Below, piece after piece: positions 1 to 8,262 of a DNA stretch of 64,000 nt (the stretch's first letter is position 1; each line of letters begins with the position of its first letter). The stretch is from Sutterella sp047777475 (lineage in GTDB: Bacteria > Pseudomonadota > Gammaproteobacteria > Burkholderiales > Burkholderiaceae_F): NCBI GenBank assembly GCA_047777475.1, contig JBKEET010000001.1, positions 310,001-374,000 of the forward strand. The letters are read 5' to 3'. The position numbers were made by a program, and so were the translations under genes. A model generated the notes under the pieces. It was not told where the DNA came from. It made no database searches and saw only the letters and a list, made by a program, of their open reading frames with translations.

Positions 1-421
1 GGCGGATGCCGTAGCCGATGCCGCCGTCCTTGGTCGGCATGATGTCGTCCTTGTAGATGCCCGTGCAGGCGTTGGAGACGATCGTCACGCCGTTTTCGTT
101 GACGAAGCCGTCGGAGAACGAGGCGCCGGACGGGTCGTAGGTCTGCGACCACCAGAAGCCGTAGGTCTTCTCGACCTGCGGGATCGAGGCGGCGGCCTCT
201 TCGAACTTGATCATTTCGCCCGCCTTGTGCGTGGCGGGCGGGACCCAGTACTGGGCCGTCAGGATGCGGCCGCCGTTGTCTTCGTTGTGGCCGACGATGA
301 TGTTGCCCGTCGCGCTGGCGTTCTTGCCGACGATGACCGTCGAGCAGGCCATGGCGTCAAGGGTCAGGGAGCAGACGGCCGCGCCGACCGCCAGGGCGGC
401 GAGATTGAGCTTGAGATTCAT
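1..421 (-). CDS. C69 family dipeptidase (PepD-like), 3' part outside window
   Basis: Only the first 140 codons lie in the window; the gene runs off the left edge. The protein starts with a hydrophobic leader (MNLKLNLAALAVGAAV) followed by ACSTVIVGKNAS and VGHNEDNGG. In the C69 (N-terminal nucleophile) dipeptidase family the Cys of the ACT/ACS motif is the catalytic nucleophile exposed after processing, and the HNED stretch is a typical early motif. A later segment reads FVNENGVTIVSNAC, also family-like. The ATG at 421-419 is preceded by AGGAGA at good spacing. The likely role is hydrolysis of dipeptides, probably outside the cytoplasm. It is transcribed divergently from the M3-like gene. Substrate is unknown and the C-terminal half cannot be checked. 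Confidence 0.82.
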   Translation of the reverse strand, partial: MNLKLNLAALAVGAAVCSLTLDAMACSTVIVGKNASATGNIIVGHNEDNGGRILTAQYWVPPATHKAGEMIKFEEAAASIPQVEKTYGFWWSQTYDPSGASFSDGFVNENGVTIVSNACTGIYKDDIMPTKDGGIGYGIR

Positions 422-561
422 ATGCGTTCTCCTCATAAAATGCTTGCGGCTCAAAGGGTTGCACCGCTTTTTCCGCATTTCCGGGCAGTCTAAGGCAGCC
501 CTTCCGGAAAGTTTTCGCTTCTAAGGGTTAAGCAGGAGGGGCATCGGGGTTAATACCTACG

Positions 562-602
562 GCGGCGTTTCGGCGGCTGCATAAGAATGACGGAAACGCC
601 GC
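562..602. repeat. 10-bp perfect inverted repeat in the dipeptidase/M3-like intergenic region
   Basis: GCGGCGTTTC (562-571) is exactly complementary to GAAACGCCGC (593-602) across a 21-nt loop. It lies between the divergent starts at 421 and 674, so it could be an operator or a leader hairpin of the plus-strand gene. There is no T-run that would mark a terminator. I see no convincing sigma70 promoter elsewhere in the 252-bp gap. Confidence 0.4.
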
Positions 603-673
603 GTCCCCCGCGGCTCCTTGTTTCCTGATCCGCGCCGTGGGCCTTGCTGCCCGCCGCGGACGATGCTTGCACC

Positions 674-2392
674 ATGAACAGAATTCCGTCCTGGACGGGC
701 AGGGGCATCCCGGCCCTGCCGCCTTCGGGCTTTGAAAAAGAAATCGCCGTCCTCGATGCGGCCGTCAGAACGATTGAAAAAGAGGCCGCCGGCGGTGCGC
801 TGCCCGAGGAAAGGCTTGCCCGTGCGGTGATCGGCACGGACCGCGCCCGCGACCTCGTCCGCTCGCTCAAGACGGTCTGCCGCGCGCGGGAAAGCCTCGA
901 CATCACCGACACGCTCGCGGCTGGCTGGCTCGACGACGTGAGGCGGCTCGAGGACCGGCTCGAAGCGGCGGCCGAGGGGCTTGCCGCGATGACGGCGAAG
1001 CTCCCCGAAGCGCTCAAGCGCCGGCCGCCCTTTGCGGCCTGGTGCCTGCCGCTTCCCGGCCTTGCGCCGCGCCGCTCGCCCGTGGTCTCGGCCGTCATGC
1101 TGCCGCTAAGCCTGCAGCACGCGCACCTCACGGCCTCGATGCACCTCAGGGTGCCGGGCAGCGACGGTCTCGTGCACAGCATGAGCAGCGCGCAGGCCGC
1201 CGTCGTGCTCAAGACCTCGGAAGACCAGCGGCTGCGCCGTTCCGTCTTCGGGCTTTACAGCGCGTGGTTCGCGGAGCGGGCGCCCGTCTTTGCCGACCTC
1301 CTCAACGCCGTCCTCGGCTGGAAGCTTTACGAAGCCCGCCTCGGCGGCGGGGACCTGATCGCGCGCTCGCTCAGGGCCGAGCGCATTTCGCCCGAGGCGT
1401 ACAAGGCGCTTCTCGAAGCGCTGCGCCTGAGGCGCGCCGAGGCGAGGGCGCTGATCGTCAGGCGCGCCGCCTTCCTCGGGCAGGAGCGGCTGCACGTCTC
1501 GCAGCTGCTGACGCCCATGCCGAGCGGGCGCGCCGCGGGCACGGAGTCGCTCTTTTCGTTCGCCCGCACGGTCGACGCGCTCTGCGAGGCGACGAAGCCC
1601 GCGGACCCGCGCTTCGGGGCGTGGCTCAGGAACGCGCTCGCCAGCCATTGGATCGACGCGCAGCAGGGCTCGAAGCGCGCCGGCGGCACCTGGTGCGAGG
1701 ACATGCCCTCCCACCGGGCCGTGGCGATCTTCACCAATTACGTGCCCAACATCGCGAGCGCCTTCCAGTTCGCGCATCCCTGCGGCGAAGGCTTCCTGCA
1801 CTGCGCGCTGCACGGCATGCAGGGGCGCCTCAAGGCCGTGCCGTATGCCGTGACCGAAATCTTCACGCAGCTCTCCGAAACGCTCCTCGAGCGCGGGCTC
1901 GCCCAAAAGCTGAGGGGCACGGGGGCCGAGGCGACGCTGCGGTGGTTCAGCATGGCGCGCACGAGCAACCAGCTGCTCCTGACGCCCTCGCGCCATGCGC
2001 TCCTCGCGAGCCTTTACAAGGCCAGGGAGCAGGGCGTGCTCTCGGTCGCCGCGCTCAATGCGGAGAGCCGCCGCGTCTGGGACGATGCGTTTGCCGACTC
2101 GGTAGAGGGCTTCGAGCAGTACGTCTGGTGCTGGCGCCCGCACTTTTACCGCATCGGCGCGGCCTTCTGCGACTGGCAGTATTCGTTCGGCTACCTCGTC
2201 TCGCAGCCGCTCGCCGAGCGCTTCCTCTCCCAAGGGAAGACGCTCTCGGGCGCGAGCCTTGCGGACATGGCGCGCGACGCCGTGCGCATGGACCTCGACG
2301 CGCTTCTCAGGAAGCACCTCGGCGCCGACATTACAAAGACCGATTTCTGGCTCGGGACCGTCGATGCGGCGCTCGCGCACGCGCAGGGCTGA
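674..2392 (+). CDS. M3 peptidase-like protein (oligoendopeptidase F type) with degenerate zinc motif
   Basis: A 572-residue protein with the layout of M3B oligoendopeptidase F. The N-terminal half is helical. WIDAQQGSKRAGGTW matches the family's WxDxxxRxGKxxGA region, and TNYVPNIASAFQFAH precedes the active-site helix. The C-terminal PHFYRIGAAFCDWQYSFGYL matches the conserved FYxxFYxYQYxxGY-type region. Where active enzymes have HEXXH, this protein has H368-P-C-G-E372, so the catalytic Glu and the second zinc His are lost. A downstream TEIFTQLSETLL still resembles the third-ligand helix. I prefer the ATG at 674 (MNRIPSW); an upstream TTG at 644 is in frame but weak. It is probably a pseudoenzyme or one with changed chemistry. 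The gene stands alone, with about 260 bp before the next one. Confidence 0.62.
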   Translation: MNRIPSWTGRGIPALPPSGFEKEIAVLDAAVRTIEKEAAGGALPEERLARAVIGTDRARDLVRSLKTVCRARESLDITDTLAAGWLDDVRRLEDRLEAAAEGLAAMTAKLPEALKRRPPFAAWCLPLPGLAPRRSPVVSAVMLPLSLQHAHLTASMHLRVPGSDGLVHSMSSAQAAVVLKTSEDQRLRRSVFGLYSAWFAERAPVFADLLNAVLGWKLYEARLGGGDLIARSLRAERISPEAYKALLEALRLRRAEARALIVRRAAFLGQERLHVSQLLTPMPSGRAAGTESLFSFARTVDALCEATKPADPRFGAWLRNALASHWIDAQQGSKRAGGTWCEDMPSHRAVAIFTNYVPNIASAFQFAHPCGEGFLHCALHGMQGRLKAVPYAVTEIFTQLSETLLERGLAQKLRGTGAEATLRWFSMARTSNQLLLTPSRHALLASLYKAREQGVLSVAALNAESRRVWDDAFADSVEGFEQYVWCWRPHFYRIGAAFCDWQYSFGYLVSQPLAERFLSQGKTLSGASLADMARDAVRMDLDALLRKHLGADITKTDFWLGTVDAALAHAQG

Positions 2393-2516
2393 AAAAGTTA
2401 GGGACGCAGTGCAATTGTGGCTTTCTATCATGGTGATTTCAGACGCCCGACAGTCAGGCCTTTTCCCTTGCGGGTCAGAGTTTTTACCTATATTCGCAAA
2501 AGCCTGAAGTTGTGTT

Positions 2517-2539
2517 TTTATCAAGTTAAGCTTGATAAA
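2517..2539. promoter_or_regulatory. Candidate operator: 9-bp palindrome upstream of yjiH
   Basis: TTTATCAAG and its exact complement CTTGATAAA are separated by TTAAG. The site is AT-rich in a GC-rich neighbourhood and sits 117 bp before the yjiH start, where a transcription factor site would be expected. The regulator is unknown. ATC-N11-GAT resembles a LysR-type site only loosely. Confidence 0.45.
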
Positions 2540-2582
2540 GTGTCAATTTATGCGCGGCGGGTATTGGTACATTATGGCTGTT

Positions 2583-2623
2583 GCGGCCGCATTGCTCCGA
2601 TCCCTCGCCGGAATGCGGCCCGC
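2583..2623 (+). promoter_or_regulatory. Leader hairpin of the yjiH operon
   Basis: GCGGCCGCATT near 2583 pairs with AATGCGGCCCGC near 2612-2623 with a single bulge, about 30 nt before the yjiH start and just upstream of the AAGGAG ribosome site. It could influence translation of the operon. It is a sequence-level observation only. Confidence 0.35.
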
Positions 2624-2655
2624 ACGTAACCCATAACCCAGCAAGGAGACCCAAA

Positions 2656-3372
2656 ATGGCTGAAAACGCTGCCTCTACCCAGACCGCCAGTCCCGATCCC
2701 AACTCGGGCAAGGCCGGCATCGGCGCGCACATTTCGCTGCTGTTCGCCATCATCTTTTTCTCGGGCCTGTGCGCCACGTCGCAGTGGTGGGGCATCTTCG
2801 ACTTCACCACGCTCAACGGCAGCTTCGGCAAGGTCGTGGCCAACGTCACGCAGAACGCCGACGGCCTGCACACCGTGATGTCCAACTTCCGCGGCAAGGG
2901 CGGCGTCGGCGCCATCGACGGCTTCATGTTCGCCCTGACGCTGATCCCGACCGTGATGTTCGCGCTCGCGATGATCGCGATCTTCGAGCACTACGGCGCG
3001 CTGCGCTCCGCCCGCCAGCTGCTGAGCCCGATCCTTCGCCCGCTGCTCGGGCTGCCCGGCTCCTGCACGCTCGCGCTCATCGCCTCGCTGCAGTCGACCG
3101 ACGGCGGCGCCGCGCTCACCCGCCAGCTCAAGGACGCCGGCGAGATCAACGAGAAGGAAACCAATATTTTCGCCACGTTCCAGATGACGGCCGACGCCAC
3201 CATCACGAACTTCTTCGGCTCGGGCTCGGTCCTCTTCACGACGGTGCTCGCCGCCGACGGCTCGAGCGCCGTCCCGGTCAGCATGGGCGCCTGCATCGGC
3301 CTGATGCTCATCATGAAGGTCATCGCGGCCAACATGATGCGCCTCTACCTGCTGCGCCGCGGCAAGAAGTGA
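2656..3372 (+). CDS. yjiH: YjiH-like membrane protein with nucleoside-recognition (Gate) domain
   Basis: A 238-residue membrane protein. After a short polar N-terminus there is a hydrophobic helix (HISLLFAIIFFSGL), then a Gate-type region with helices around FMFALTLIPTVMFALAMIAIF, a glycine-rich turn (LLGLPGSCTLALIASLQSTDGG), a polar loop rich in Lys/Glu, and two more helices ending RLYLLRRGKK. Length and order match E. coli YjiH (227 aa), which is encoded next to yjiG. The start at 2656 (MAENAAS) has AAGGAG 7 nt upstream; an in-frame upstream ATG at 2581 lacks a ribosome site. It probably forms an inner-membrane transporter with the next gene. The transported substrate is unknown. Operon with yjiG and the M20 peptidase. 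Confidence 0.75.
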   Translation: MAENAASTQTASPDPNSGKAGIGAHISLLFAIIFFSGLCATSQWWGIFDFTTLNGSFGKVVANVTQNADGLHTVMSNFRGKGGVGAIDGFMFALTLIPTVMFALAMIAIFEHYGALRSARQLLSPILRPLLGLPGSCTLALIASLQSTDGGAALTRQLKDAGEINEKETNIFATFQMTADATITNFFGSGSVLFTTVLAADGSSAVPVSMGACIGLMLIMKVIAANMMRLYLLRRGKK

Positions 3373-3423
3373 CCCGCGCATCGCTTAGGAACCCGAACCG
3401 AATTCATTTAGGAACGAAAGAAA

Positions 3424-3903
3424 ATGTCTGACAATGCAAATGCTGCTTCCAAGCCGATGATCACCGACGTGTTCGTCCAGGGCGCCCGCCAGGGCTGGAA
3501 GATCGCCACGACCTCCACGATTCCGAACGTGCTGATGGCCTTCGTGATCATCAAGATCCTCAACCACTCGGGCCTCCTTGCCCTGATCGGCAAGGCCTTC
3601 GCCCCGGTGATGGGCCTCTTCGGCCTGCCCGGCGAAGCGGCCATGGCGCTGCTCGGCGGCTGGATGTCGATGGGCGGCGGCGTGGGCGTGACGGTCGCGC
3701 TCTTCGAAGCCGGCTCGATCAACGGCACGCACGTGGGCATCCTCGCCCCGGCCATCTTCCTCATGGGCTCGCAGGTCCAGTACATGGGCCGCTGCCTCGG
3801 CGTGATCGGCATCAAGGGCAAGGACATGCTCCCGATCATGTGCGTGCCCGTGATCTGCGCCTTCGTCTCGCTCTGGATCATGCAGCTCATCATCGCGATG
3901 TGA
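3424..3903 (+). CDS. yjiG: YjiG-like membrane protein with nucleoside-recognition (Gate) domain
   Basis: A 159-residue protein, close to E. coli YjiG (about 153 aa). It has the Gate-domain pattern: SGLLALIGKAFAPVMGLFGLPGEAAMALLGGWMSMGGG is a helix-loop-helix with many glycines, then SINGTHVGILAPAIFLMGSQVQYMGR, then a last helix (VPVICAFVSLWIMQLIIAM). It lies 51 bp after yjiH with a GAAAGAAA ribosome-like stretch and 34 bp before the peptidase gene, so the three are very likely one transcript. YjiH and YjiG probably act as a pair in the inner membrane, comparable to the split Gate proteins SpmA/SpmB. The physiological substrate is not known. Confidence 0.75.
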   Translation: MSDNANAASKPMITDVFVQGARQGWKIATTSTIPNVLMAFVIIKILNHSGLLALIGKAFAPVMGLFGLPGEAAMALLGGWMSMGGGVGVTVALFEAGSINGTHVGILAPAIFLMGSQVQYMGRCLGVIGIKGKDMLPIMCVPVICAFVSLWIMQLIIAM

Positions 3904-3937
3904 CCGCCTCGCGAAACTTTAAAAGGAGAAAATCGAC

Positions 3938-5053
3938 ATGACGATGCTCAATGACTATCTCAAGGACCTCGCCGAGCTCGTGAACCGCGACTGCGGCACG
4001 GCCAACCACGAGGGCGTCACCGCCGCGGCGGCGGTGATGAAGCGCCACTTCGAGTCGATCGGCTGGGAGTGCGAGTTCAAGGACTTCGGCGACAAGTCGG
4101 GCAAGGGCCTGATCTGCCGCAACAAGCCGGGCTCGACTTCCTGCGACCTGATCATGAACGCGCACCTCGACACGGTGTTTGCCGACGGCACCGCCAAGGA
4201 GCGCCCCTTCAGCATCGACGGCGACCGGGCCCACGGCCCGGGCTGCTCGGACTGCAAGAGCGGCTGCCTCGCGATTTTCTACGCCTGCAAGAACGCCCGC
4301 CCCGAGGACCTTGAGCGCCTCTCGATCTGGGCCGTCTTCAACCCCGACGAGGAAGTCGGCTCGATCGCCTCGCACGAGTGGCTCGAGGAGCTCGCCGGCC
4401 ACGCCAAGGCCGCGATGGTCTTTGAGGCGGCCCGCGCCAACGGCGAACTGGTGAGCGCGCGCAAGGGCGTGGGCAACTACCGCGTCACCTTCCACGGCGT
4501 CACGGCGCACGCCGGCAACAACCCGTTCGACGGCAAGAACGCCAACGTCGCCGCCATGCGCTTCGCGCTCGAGGCCTACAAGCTCACGGTCAAGGACCGC
4601 GGCCTCACGGTCAACCCCGGCATCATCGAGGGCGGCCGCGCGGTGAACGTGATTTCCGACAGCTGCAAGATCCTGCTCGACACCCGCTACTGGACGACGG
4701 AAGAGGGCCTCGAGCTCGAAAAGCAGATCCGCGCGCTCGCCGAGAAAGAGTGGGTCGAGGGCGTGACCTGCGAGTTCGAGCGCCTGAGCTTCCTGCCCGC
4801 GATGCCGTTCTCCGAGCGCACCCGCGCGCTCATCGCCAAGGTCGACGACGCCGCCCGCGAAGTCGGCTTCGAGGCGAAGTGGGTGAAGTCGGGCGGCGGC
4901 TCCGACGGCAACCATTTCGCGCTCAAGGGCATTCCCGTGATCGACGGCTGCGGCCCCGCGGGCGCCGGCTTCCACACGGAGCGCGAGTACCTGCGCCTCG
5001 ACACCGTCGAGGAGCGCATCAAGATGGTGGTGGCGCTCCTGAAGCGCCTCTGA
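3938..5053 (+). CDS. M20 family zinc peptidase (glutamate carboxypeptidase / CPG2-like)
   Basis: 371 residues, cytoplasmic (no signal peptide). All metal-site motifs of clan MH are present: NAHLDTVF gives His76 and Asp78, GPGCSDCKSG gives the bridging Asp105, FNPDEEVGS gives the catalytic Glu138 and metal Glu139, and GFHTEREYL near the C-terminus gives His346. The dimerisation domain starts near SARKGVGNYRVTFHGVTAHAGNNP. Members remove C-terminal or peptide-linked amino acids, often glutamate. AAAAGGAGAA precedes the ATG. As the third gene of the yjiHG operon it may supply or consume the compound moved by YjiHG. In E. coli the same two membrane genes precede the isoaspartyl dipeptidase gene iadA, so the partnership with a peptidase recurs. 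Exact substrate not determinable. Confidence 0.85.
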   Translation: MTMLNDYLKDLAELVNRDCGTANHEGVTAAAAVMKRHFESIGWECEFKDFGDKSGKGLICRNKPGSTSCDLIMNAHLDTVFADGTAKERPFSIDGDRAHGPGCSDCKSGCLAIFYACKNARPEDLERLSIWAVFNPDEEVGSIASHEWLEELAGHAKAAMVFEAARANGELVSARKGVGNYRVTFHGVTAHAGNNPFDGKNANVAAMRFALEAYKLTVKDRGLTVNPGIIEGGRAVNVISDSCKILLDTRYWTTEEGLELEKQIRALAEKEWVEGVTCEFERLSFLPAMPFSERTRALIAKVDDAAREVGFEAKWVKSGGGSDGNHFALKGIPVIDGCGPAGAGFHTEREYLRLDTVEERIKMVVALLKRL

Positions 5054-5114
5054 CGCGAAACGTTCTTTAGCAGCAAGGATCCCGGGGCCCGGCCCCGGAG
5101 GATCCCTCTCTCGG

Positions 5115-5145
5115 GCGGAAGGCCTTCGGGCCTTCCGCTTTTTTT
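5115..5145 (+). terminator. Intrinsic terminator after the M20 peptidase
   Basis: GCGGAAGGCC-TTCG-GGCCTTCCGC, a perfect 10-bp stem with tetraloop, followed by seven T. A second GC-rich hairpin (CCGGGGCC/GGCCCCGG) lies just upstream at about 5081-5099. Confidence 0.92.
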
Positions 5146-5231
5146 CGCCTGCGCGCCGGCGGGCCCGATTGGACATCGCAGAGTTCATCTGCCAAAATGT
5201 AAAGCTTTGATATCGATGGGAGAGAAGTCAT

Positions 5232-5888
5232 ATGCAGCAGACAGCCGCCGTCGGCACGCTCGCCGAAACGCCGCTTCGGGCCTCGGACTATGCGCGCATC
5301 GTCGATGCGTTTTATGCGCAATGGGGCTGGGAGACGCTCGGGGACCCCGGGCTCGGCCATAAGGTGGCGGACTGGTACTGCGCGAAGATGATGCAGAGCG
5401 TCACCTTCGGGCGGCTGCTGATCTCGCCCAAGGGCGTCACAGCGGGGCTCGCCGTGGGCGGCGTTTTCGGCGACCGGCCCGTCATGGGGAGGGATGCGCG
5501 CCTGCCTGAGCGCCGCGCGGCGCTCGAAAGGGAAATCGCCGCCGAGAAGGGCGGTCCCGACACGATCGCGCTTTACGGACACATCACCCGCGTCAACGAG
5601 CACCTGCGCCGCAGGGCGAAGGAGGACGGGCGCGTTTTCGCGGCCGAGCTCTACTTCCTCTGGGTCTCGCCCGACTTCCGCGGCTGCGGCCTTTCAAGAA
5701 GGCTCCTGAACGCCGCCAAGGGCGCGATGAAGGCGCGGGGCGCGAAGAACTTCTGCCTTTTCACCGACACGGACTGCGACTGGAAGTTCTACATGCGCGA
5801 GCCCTGGATCGCCTGCGGGCGCTGCCCCTGGCCCGACGTCCCCGGCATGAAGGGCGGCGCGGGGCTGATGTTCGGCGCCGCGCTCTGA
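5232..5888 (+). CDS. GNAT family N-acetyltransferase
   Basis: 218 residues. The C-terminal half carries the GNAT core: the strand AAELYFLWVSPDFRG followed by CGLSRRLLNAAKGAMKARG corresponds to motif A (R/Q-x-x-G-x-G/A, acetyl-CoA pyrophosphate binding), and KNFCLFTDTDCDWKFYMREPW to motif B with the usual aromatic near the thiol. The N-terminal 90 residues are variable and probably set the acceptor. The start at 5232 is chosen because the ATG follows GGGAGAGAAGTC. It is a single gene between two terminators, so the context gives no hint of its substrate. Transfer of an acetyl group to a small amine or protein amine is inferred from family only. Confidence 0.7.
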   Translation: MQQTAAVGTLAETPLRASDYARIVDAFYAQWGWETLGDPGLGHKVADWYCAKMMQSVTFGRLLISPKGVTAGLAVGGVFGDRPVMGRDARLPERRAALEREIAAEKGGPDTIALYGHITRVNEHLRRRAKEDGRVFAAELYFLWVSPDFRGCGLSRRLLNAAKGAMKARGAKNFCLFTDTDCDWKFYMREPWIACGRCPWPDVPGMKGGAGLMFGAAL

Positions 5889-5910
5889 AGTCTTTCCAAA
5901 CCGGAATACG

Positions 5911-5948
5911 AAAAAGCCTCGGGAAACCAAGCGGTTTTCCGAGGCTTT
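5911..5948. terminator. Bidirectional terminator between the GNAT gene and rpsT
   Basis: AAAGCCTCGGGAAAACC-type stem pairs with its complement ending GAGGCTTT. A-rich and T-rich flanks on both sides fit termination of both convergent genes. Confidence 0.85.
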
Positions 5949-5972
5949 GAAGCTTAGGGCCTAAGCGTTCGA

Positions 5973-6239
5973 TCAGGCGGCCATGGCCTTGATCAGGGCG
6001 GAGAGGCGGCTCTTATGGCGGGCAGCGGCGTTGCGGTGCAGGACGTGCTTGCCGACCATGGAGTCGAGCACGGACTCAGCGGCGACGAACGCCTTCTGAG
6101 CGGCGGCCTTGTCGCCGGCGGCGATGAGCTTGCGGACCGTCTTGACGGCGGTGCGGTACTCGCTGCGCTGGGCGATGAGGTGCTGGTTGCGGGCGTTCGT
6201 CTGGCGGACGCGCTTGCGGGCCTGTTTGGTATTAGCCAT
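5973..6239 (-). CDS. rpsT: 30S ribosomal protein S20
   Basis: 88 residues, the normal S20 length. It starts ANTKQARKRVRQTNARNQHL and ends in a helix HKSRLSALIKAMAA, both standard for bS20. The protein binds 16S rRNA early in 30S assembly. The ATG at 6239 follows GCAAGGAATTTAAAA on the minus strand. It is monocistronic and divergent from murJ, an arrangement common in proteobacteria. E. coli S20 represses its own translation; nothing here shows whether that applies. Confidence 0.97.
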   Translation of the reverse strand: MANTKQARKRVRQTNARNQHLIAQRSEYRTAVKTVRKLIAAGDKAAAQKAFVAAESVLDSMVGKHVLHRNAAARHKSRLSALIKAMAA

Positions 6240-6615
6240 TTTTAAATTCCTTGCTTAAATTAAACAGTTGAGCGTTCAGAACGTCTCCTTGGGTCGGAGG
6301 AGACCGACTTCCCGGTGTACCCGGGGACGCACGCCGCGCGTGCGATCCGGACGCTGCTGCATAACCTCGCACGGAGGCGGGGAAGTGCATCGCGGTAACG
6401 CGAGACACCGTTGATTCTGTCTCTTTTCCCGGCATGGGCCTGCGGGCTGCGGTGCGGAGCGCTTGCGAGCCTGAGGATTTCGAAAGCGGCGCGGCCGAAG
6501 CCATGCAGAACTGCATGTCCCGGAAAAGTCCTAAACTATATCAAATTTCCGAGGGCCGGGGAAATTTCGAGTAGAATTTTTTGCGTTTCAACAATTCCAA
6601 AAACGCACTGACGCC
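6240..6615. promoter_or_regulatory. Divergent rpsT/murJ control region
   Basis: The 376 bp between the two starts hold no supported gene. Seen in it: an inverted repeat CATGCAG-aa-CTGCATG at 6502-6517; a TATAGT (minus strand, 6541-6536) that could be the rpsT -10 and would give an rpsT leader of nearly 290 nt; and a TAGAAT near 6572 on the plus strand that could be the murJ -10. The minus-strand open frame 6232-6516 overlaps rpsT and has no family features. Confidence 0.4.
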
Positions 6616-8151
6616 ATGTCTCTTCTCAAGTCAGCCGCCGCCGTTTCGGGCCTGACGCTCATCAGCCGCATCACGGGCGTGATCCGTGACATGCTCATTG
6701 CCCGAATCTTCGGCGCCACGGCCGAAACCGACGCTTTTTACGTGGCGTTCAGGCTCCCCAACATGCTCCGCCGGCTGTTCGCCGAAGGCGCGTTCCAGCA
6801 GGCGTTCGTGCCGATGCTCGCCGACGTGCGCGAGCGCAGCGAGGAAAAGAGCGCCGTCTTCATCGACCACGTGTTCACGGTGCTCGCCGCTGCGGTGCTC
6901 GCGGCAAGCGTCTTGGGCGTCCTCTTCGCGCCGGTGCTCGTCTGGCTCATCGCGGGCGGCCTCAAGGCCAACCCCGAGGCGTTCGACCTCGCCACCGCGC
7001 TCACGCGCTTCATGTTCCCCTACATCGCCTTCATGTCGCTCGTGGCGCTTGCGGCGGCGGTGCTCAACACCTGGAAGAAGTTCGCCGTGCCGGCGGCGAC
7101 GCCCATCCTGCTCAACCTGTCTTTCATCGGCTTCACGATCTTCCTCGCGCCGCACCTCGAAAAGCCCATCTGGGCGCTGGCCTTCGCCGTCATCGCGGGC
7201 GGCTTCCTGCAGCTCGGCGCGCAGTTGATCGCGCTGCGGCGCATCGGCATCCGCGTGCGCCCGAGGGGATTGCGGACGAGCCTCGCCGACGCGGACGTGC
7301 GCCGCGTGATGAAGCTCATGGTGCCCGCGCTCTTCGGCGTCGGCGTCGCGCAGCTCTCGATCCTCATCAACACCAACATCGCCTCCCGCCTCGGGGGCGG
7401 CGCGGTGACCTGGCTCAACTACGCCGACCGCCTGATGGAGTTCCCGACGGCGCTCCTCGGCGTCGCGCTCGGCACGGTGCTCCTCCCCGGCCTTTCGAGG
7501 GCCTATGCGCACGGCGACGCGGAGCGCTACAACCTGCTCCTCGACCGCGGGCTGCGCGCCGTGGCGCTCGTCGCGGTGCCCGCGGCCGTGGGCCTGTGGC
7601 TCACCGCCGACGCGCTCGTCTCCTTCCTCTTCCAGGGCCGGAGCTTCACGCCCGAGGACGTGCACCAGACGGCCGTCGCGGTCGTCGGCTACAGCGTCGG
7701 CCTGATCGGGCTCATCGGCCTCAAGATTGTCGCGCCCGCGTTCTACGCCCGCAAGGACATCCGCACGCCCGTCAAGGTTGCGTTCATCAGCCTCGTGATC
7801 GTGCAGCTCATCAACCTCGTTTCGGTGCCCACGTTCCGGCACGCGGGCCTCGCGCTCTCGGTGGGCCTCGGGAGCGTCTGCAACGCGGGCATGCTCCTTT
7901 TCATCCTGCGCCGCCGCGGCATCTACAGGCCGCTTCCCGGCTGGAGCAGGGACATCGCGCGCATCGGGGCGTGCTCGGCCGCCATGGGTGCCGGGCTCTG
8001 GTTCGTGCAGCGGGGCGTCGTCTGGACCGTCATGCCATGGACCCAGAGGGCCGTGCTCGTGCTCGCCATGGTCGCGGCCGCGGCGGTGCTCTATTTCGCG
8101 CTCTCGTTTGTGCTCGGCTGGCGCGTGAGCGACGTCAAGGGCGGGGACTGA
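6616..8151 (+). CDS. murJ: Lipid II flippase MurJ (MviN)
   Basis: 511 residues, the usual MurJ size, with about 14 hydrophobic helices. The N-terminus (LLKSAAAVSGLTLISRITGVIRDML followed by GATAETDAFYVAFRLPNMLRRLFAEGAF) is diagnostic of the MOP-superfamily lipid II flippase, including the conserved RLPNMLRRLFAEGAF arginines in TM2. ATG at 6616. The protein carries undecaprenyl-linked peptidoglycan precursor across the inner membrane. Its place divergent from rpsT is conserved in many proteobacteria. It ends before a strong terminator at 8184-8214, so it is probably a single-gene transcript. Confidence 0.97.
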   Translation: MSLLKSAAAVSGLTLISRITGVIRDMLIARIFGATAETDAFYVAFRLPNMLRRLFAEGAFQQAFVPMLADVRERSEEKSAVFIDHVFTVLAAAVLAASVLGVLFAPVLVWLIAGGLKANPEAFDLATALTRFMFPYIAFMSLVALAAAVLNTWKKFAVPAATPILLNLSFIGFTIFLAPHLEKPIWALAFAVIAGGFLQLGAQLIALRRIGIRVRPRGLRTSLADADVRRVMKLMVPALFGVGVAQLSILINTNIASRLGGGAVTWLNYADRLMEFPTALLGVALGTVLLPGLSRAYAHGDAERYNLLLDRGLRAVALVAVPAAVGLWLTADALVSFLFQGRSFTPEDVHQTAVAVVGYSVGLIGLIGLKIVAPAFYARKDIRTPVKVAFISLVIVQLINLVSVPTFRHAGLALSVGLGSVCNAGMLLFILRRRGIYRPLPGWSRDIARIGACSAAMGAGLWFVQRGVVWTVMPWTQRAVLVLAMVAAAAVLYFALSFVLGWRVSDVKGGD

Positions 8152-8177
8152 CGCCCGCCGCCGCTGCGAAACCGGTA

Positions 8178-8217
8178 AAAAAACAGAGGGCCGCGGTTTT
8201 GCCGCGGCCCTCTGCCA
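8178..8217. terminator. Terminator between murJ and the 105-aa gene
   Basis: CAGAGGGCCGCGG-TTTT-GCCGCGGCCCTCTG, a stem of about 13 bp, preceded on the plus strand by seven A. The A-run acts as a T-run for the convergent minus-strand gene. Confidence 0.88.
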
Positions 8218-8262
8218 CTTTCTGAATCAGGCAGGACTCGGAAAATTCCGAGCGCACAGGGA

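Noticed and set aside
5076..5106. GGATCC...GGATCC palindrome as a mobile element end
   Set aside because: It is a short GC hairpin next to a terminator, without a second end or target duplication.
6232..6516. 94-codon minus-strand frame upstream of rpsT
   Set aside because: It overlaps the rpsT start and has no ribosome site or family features; the region is better read as the rpsT leader.
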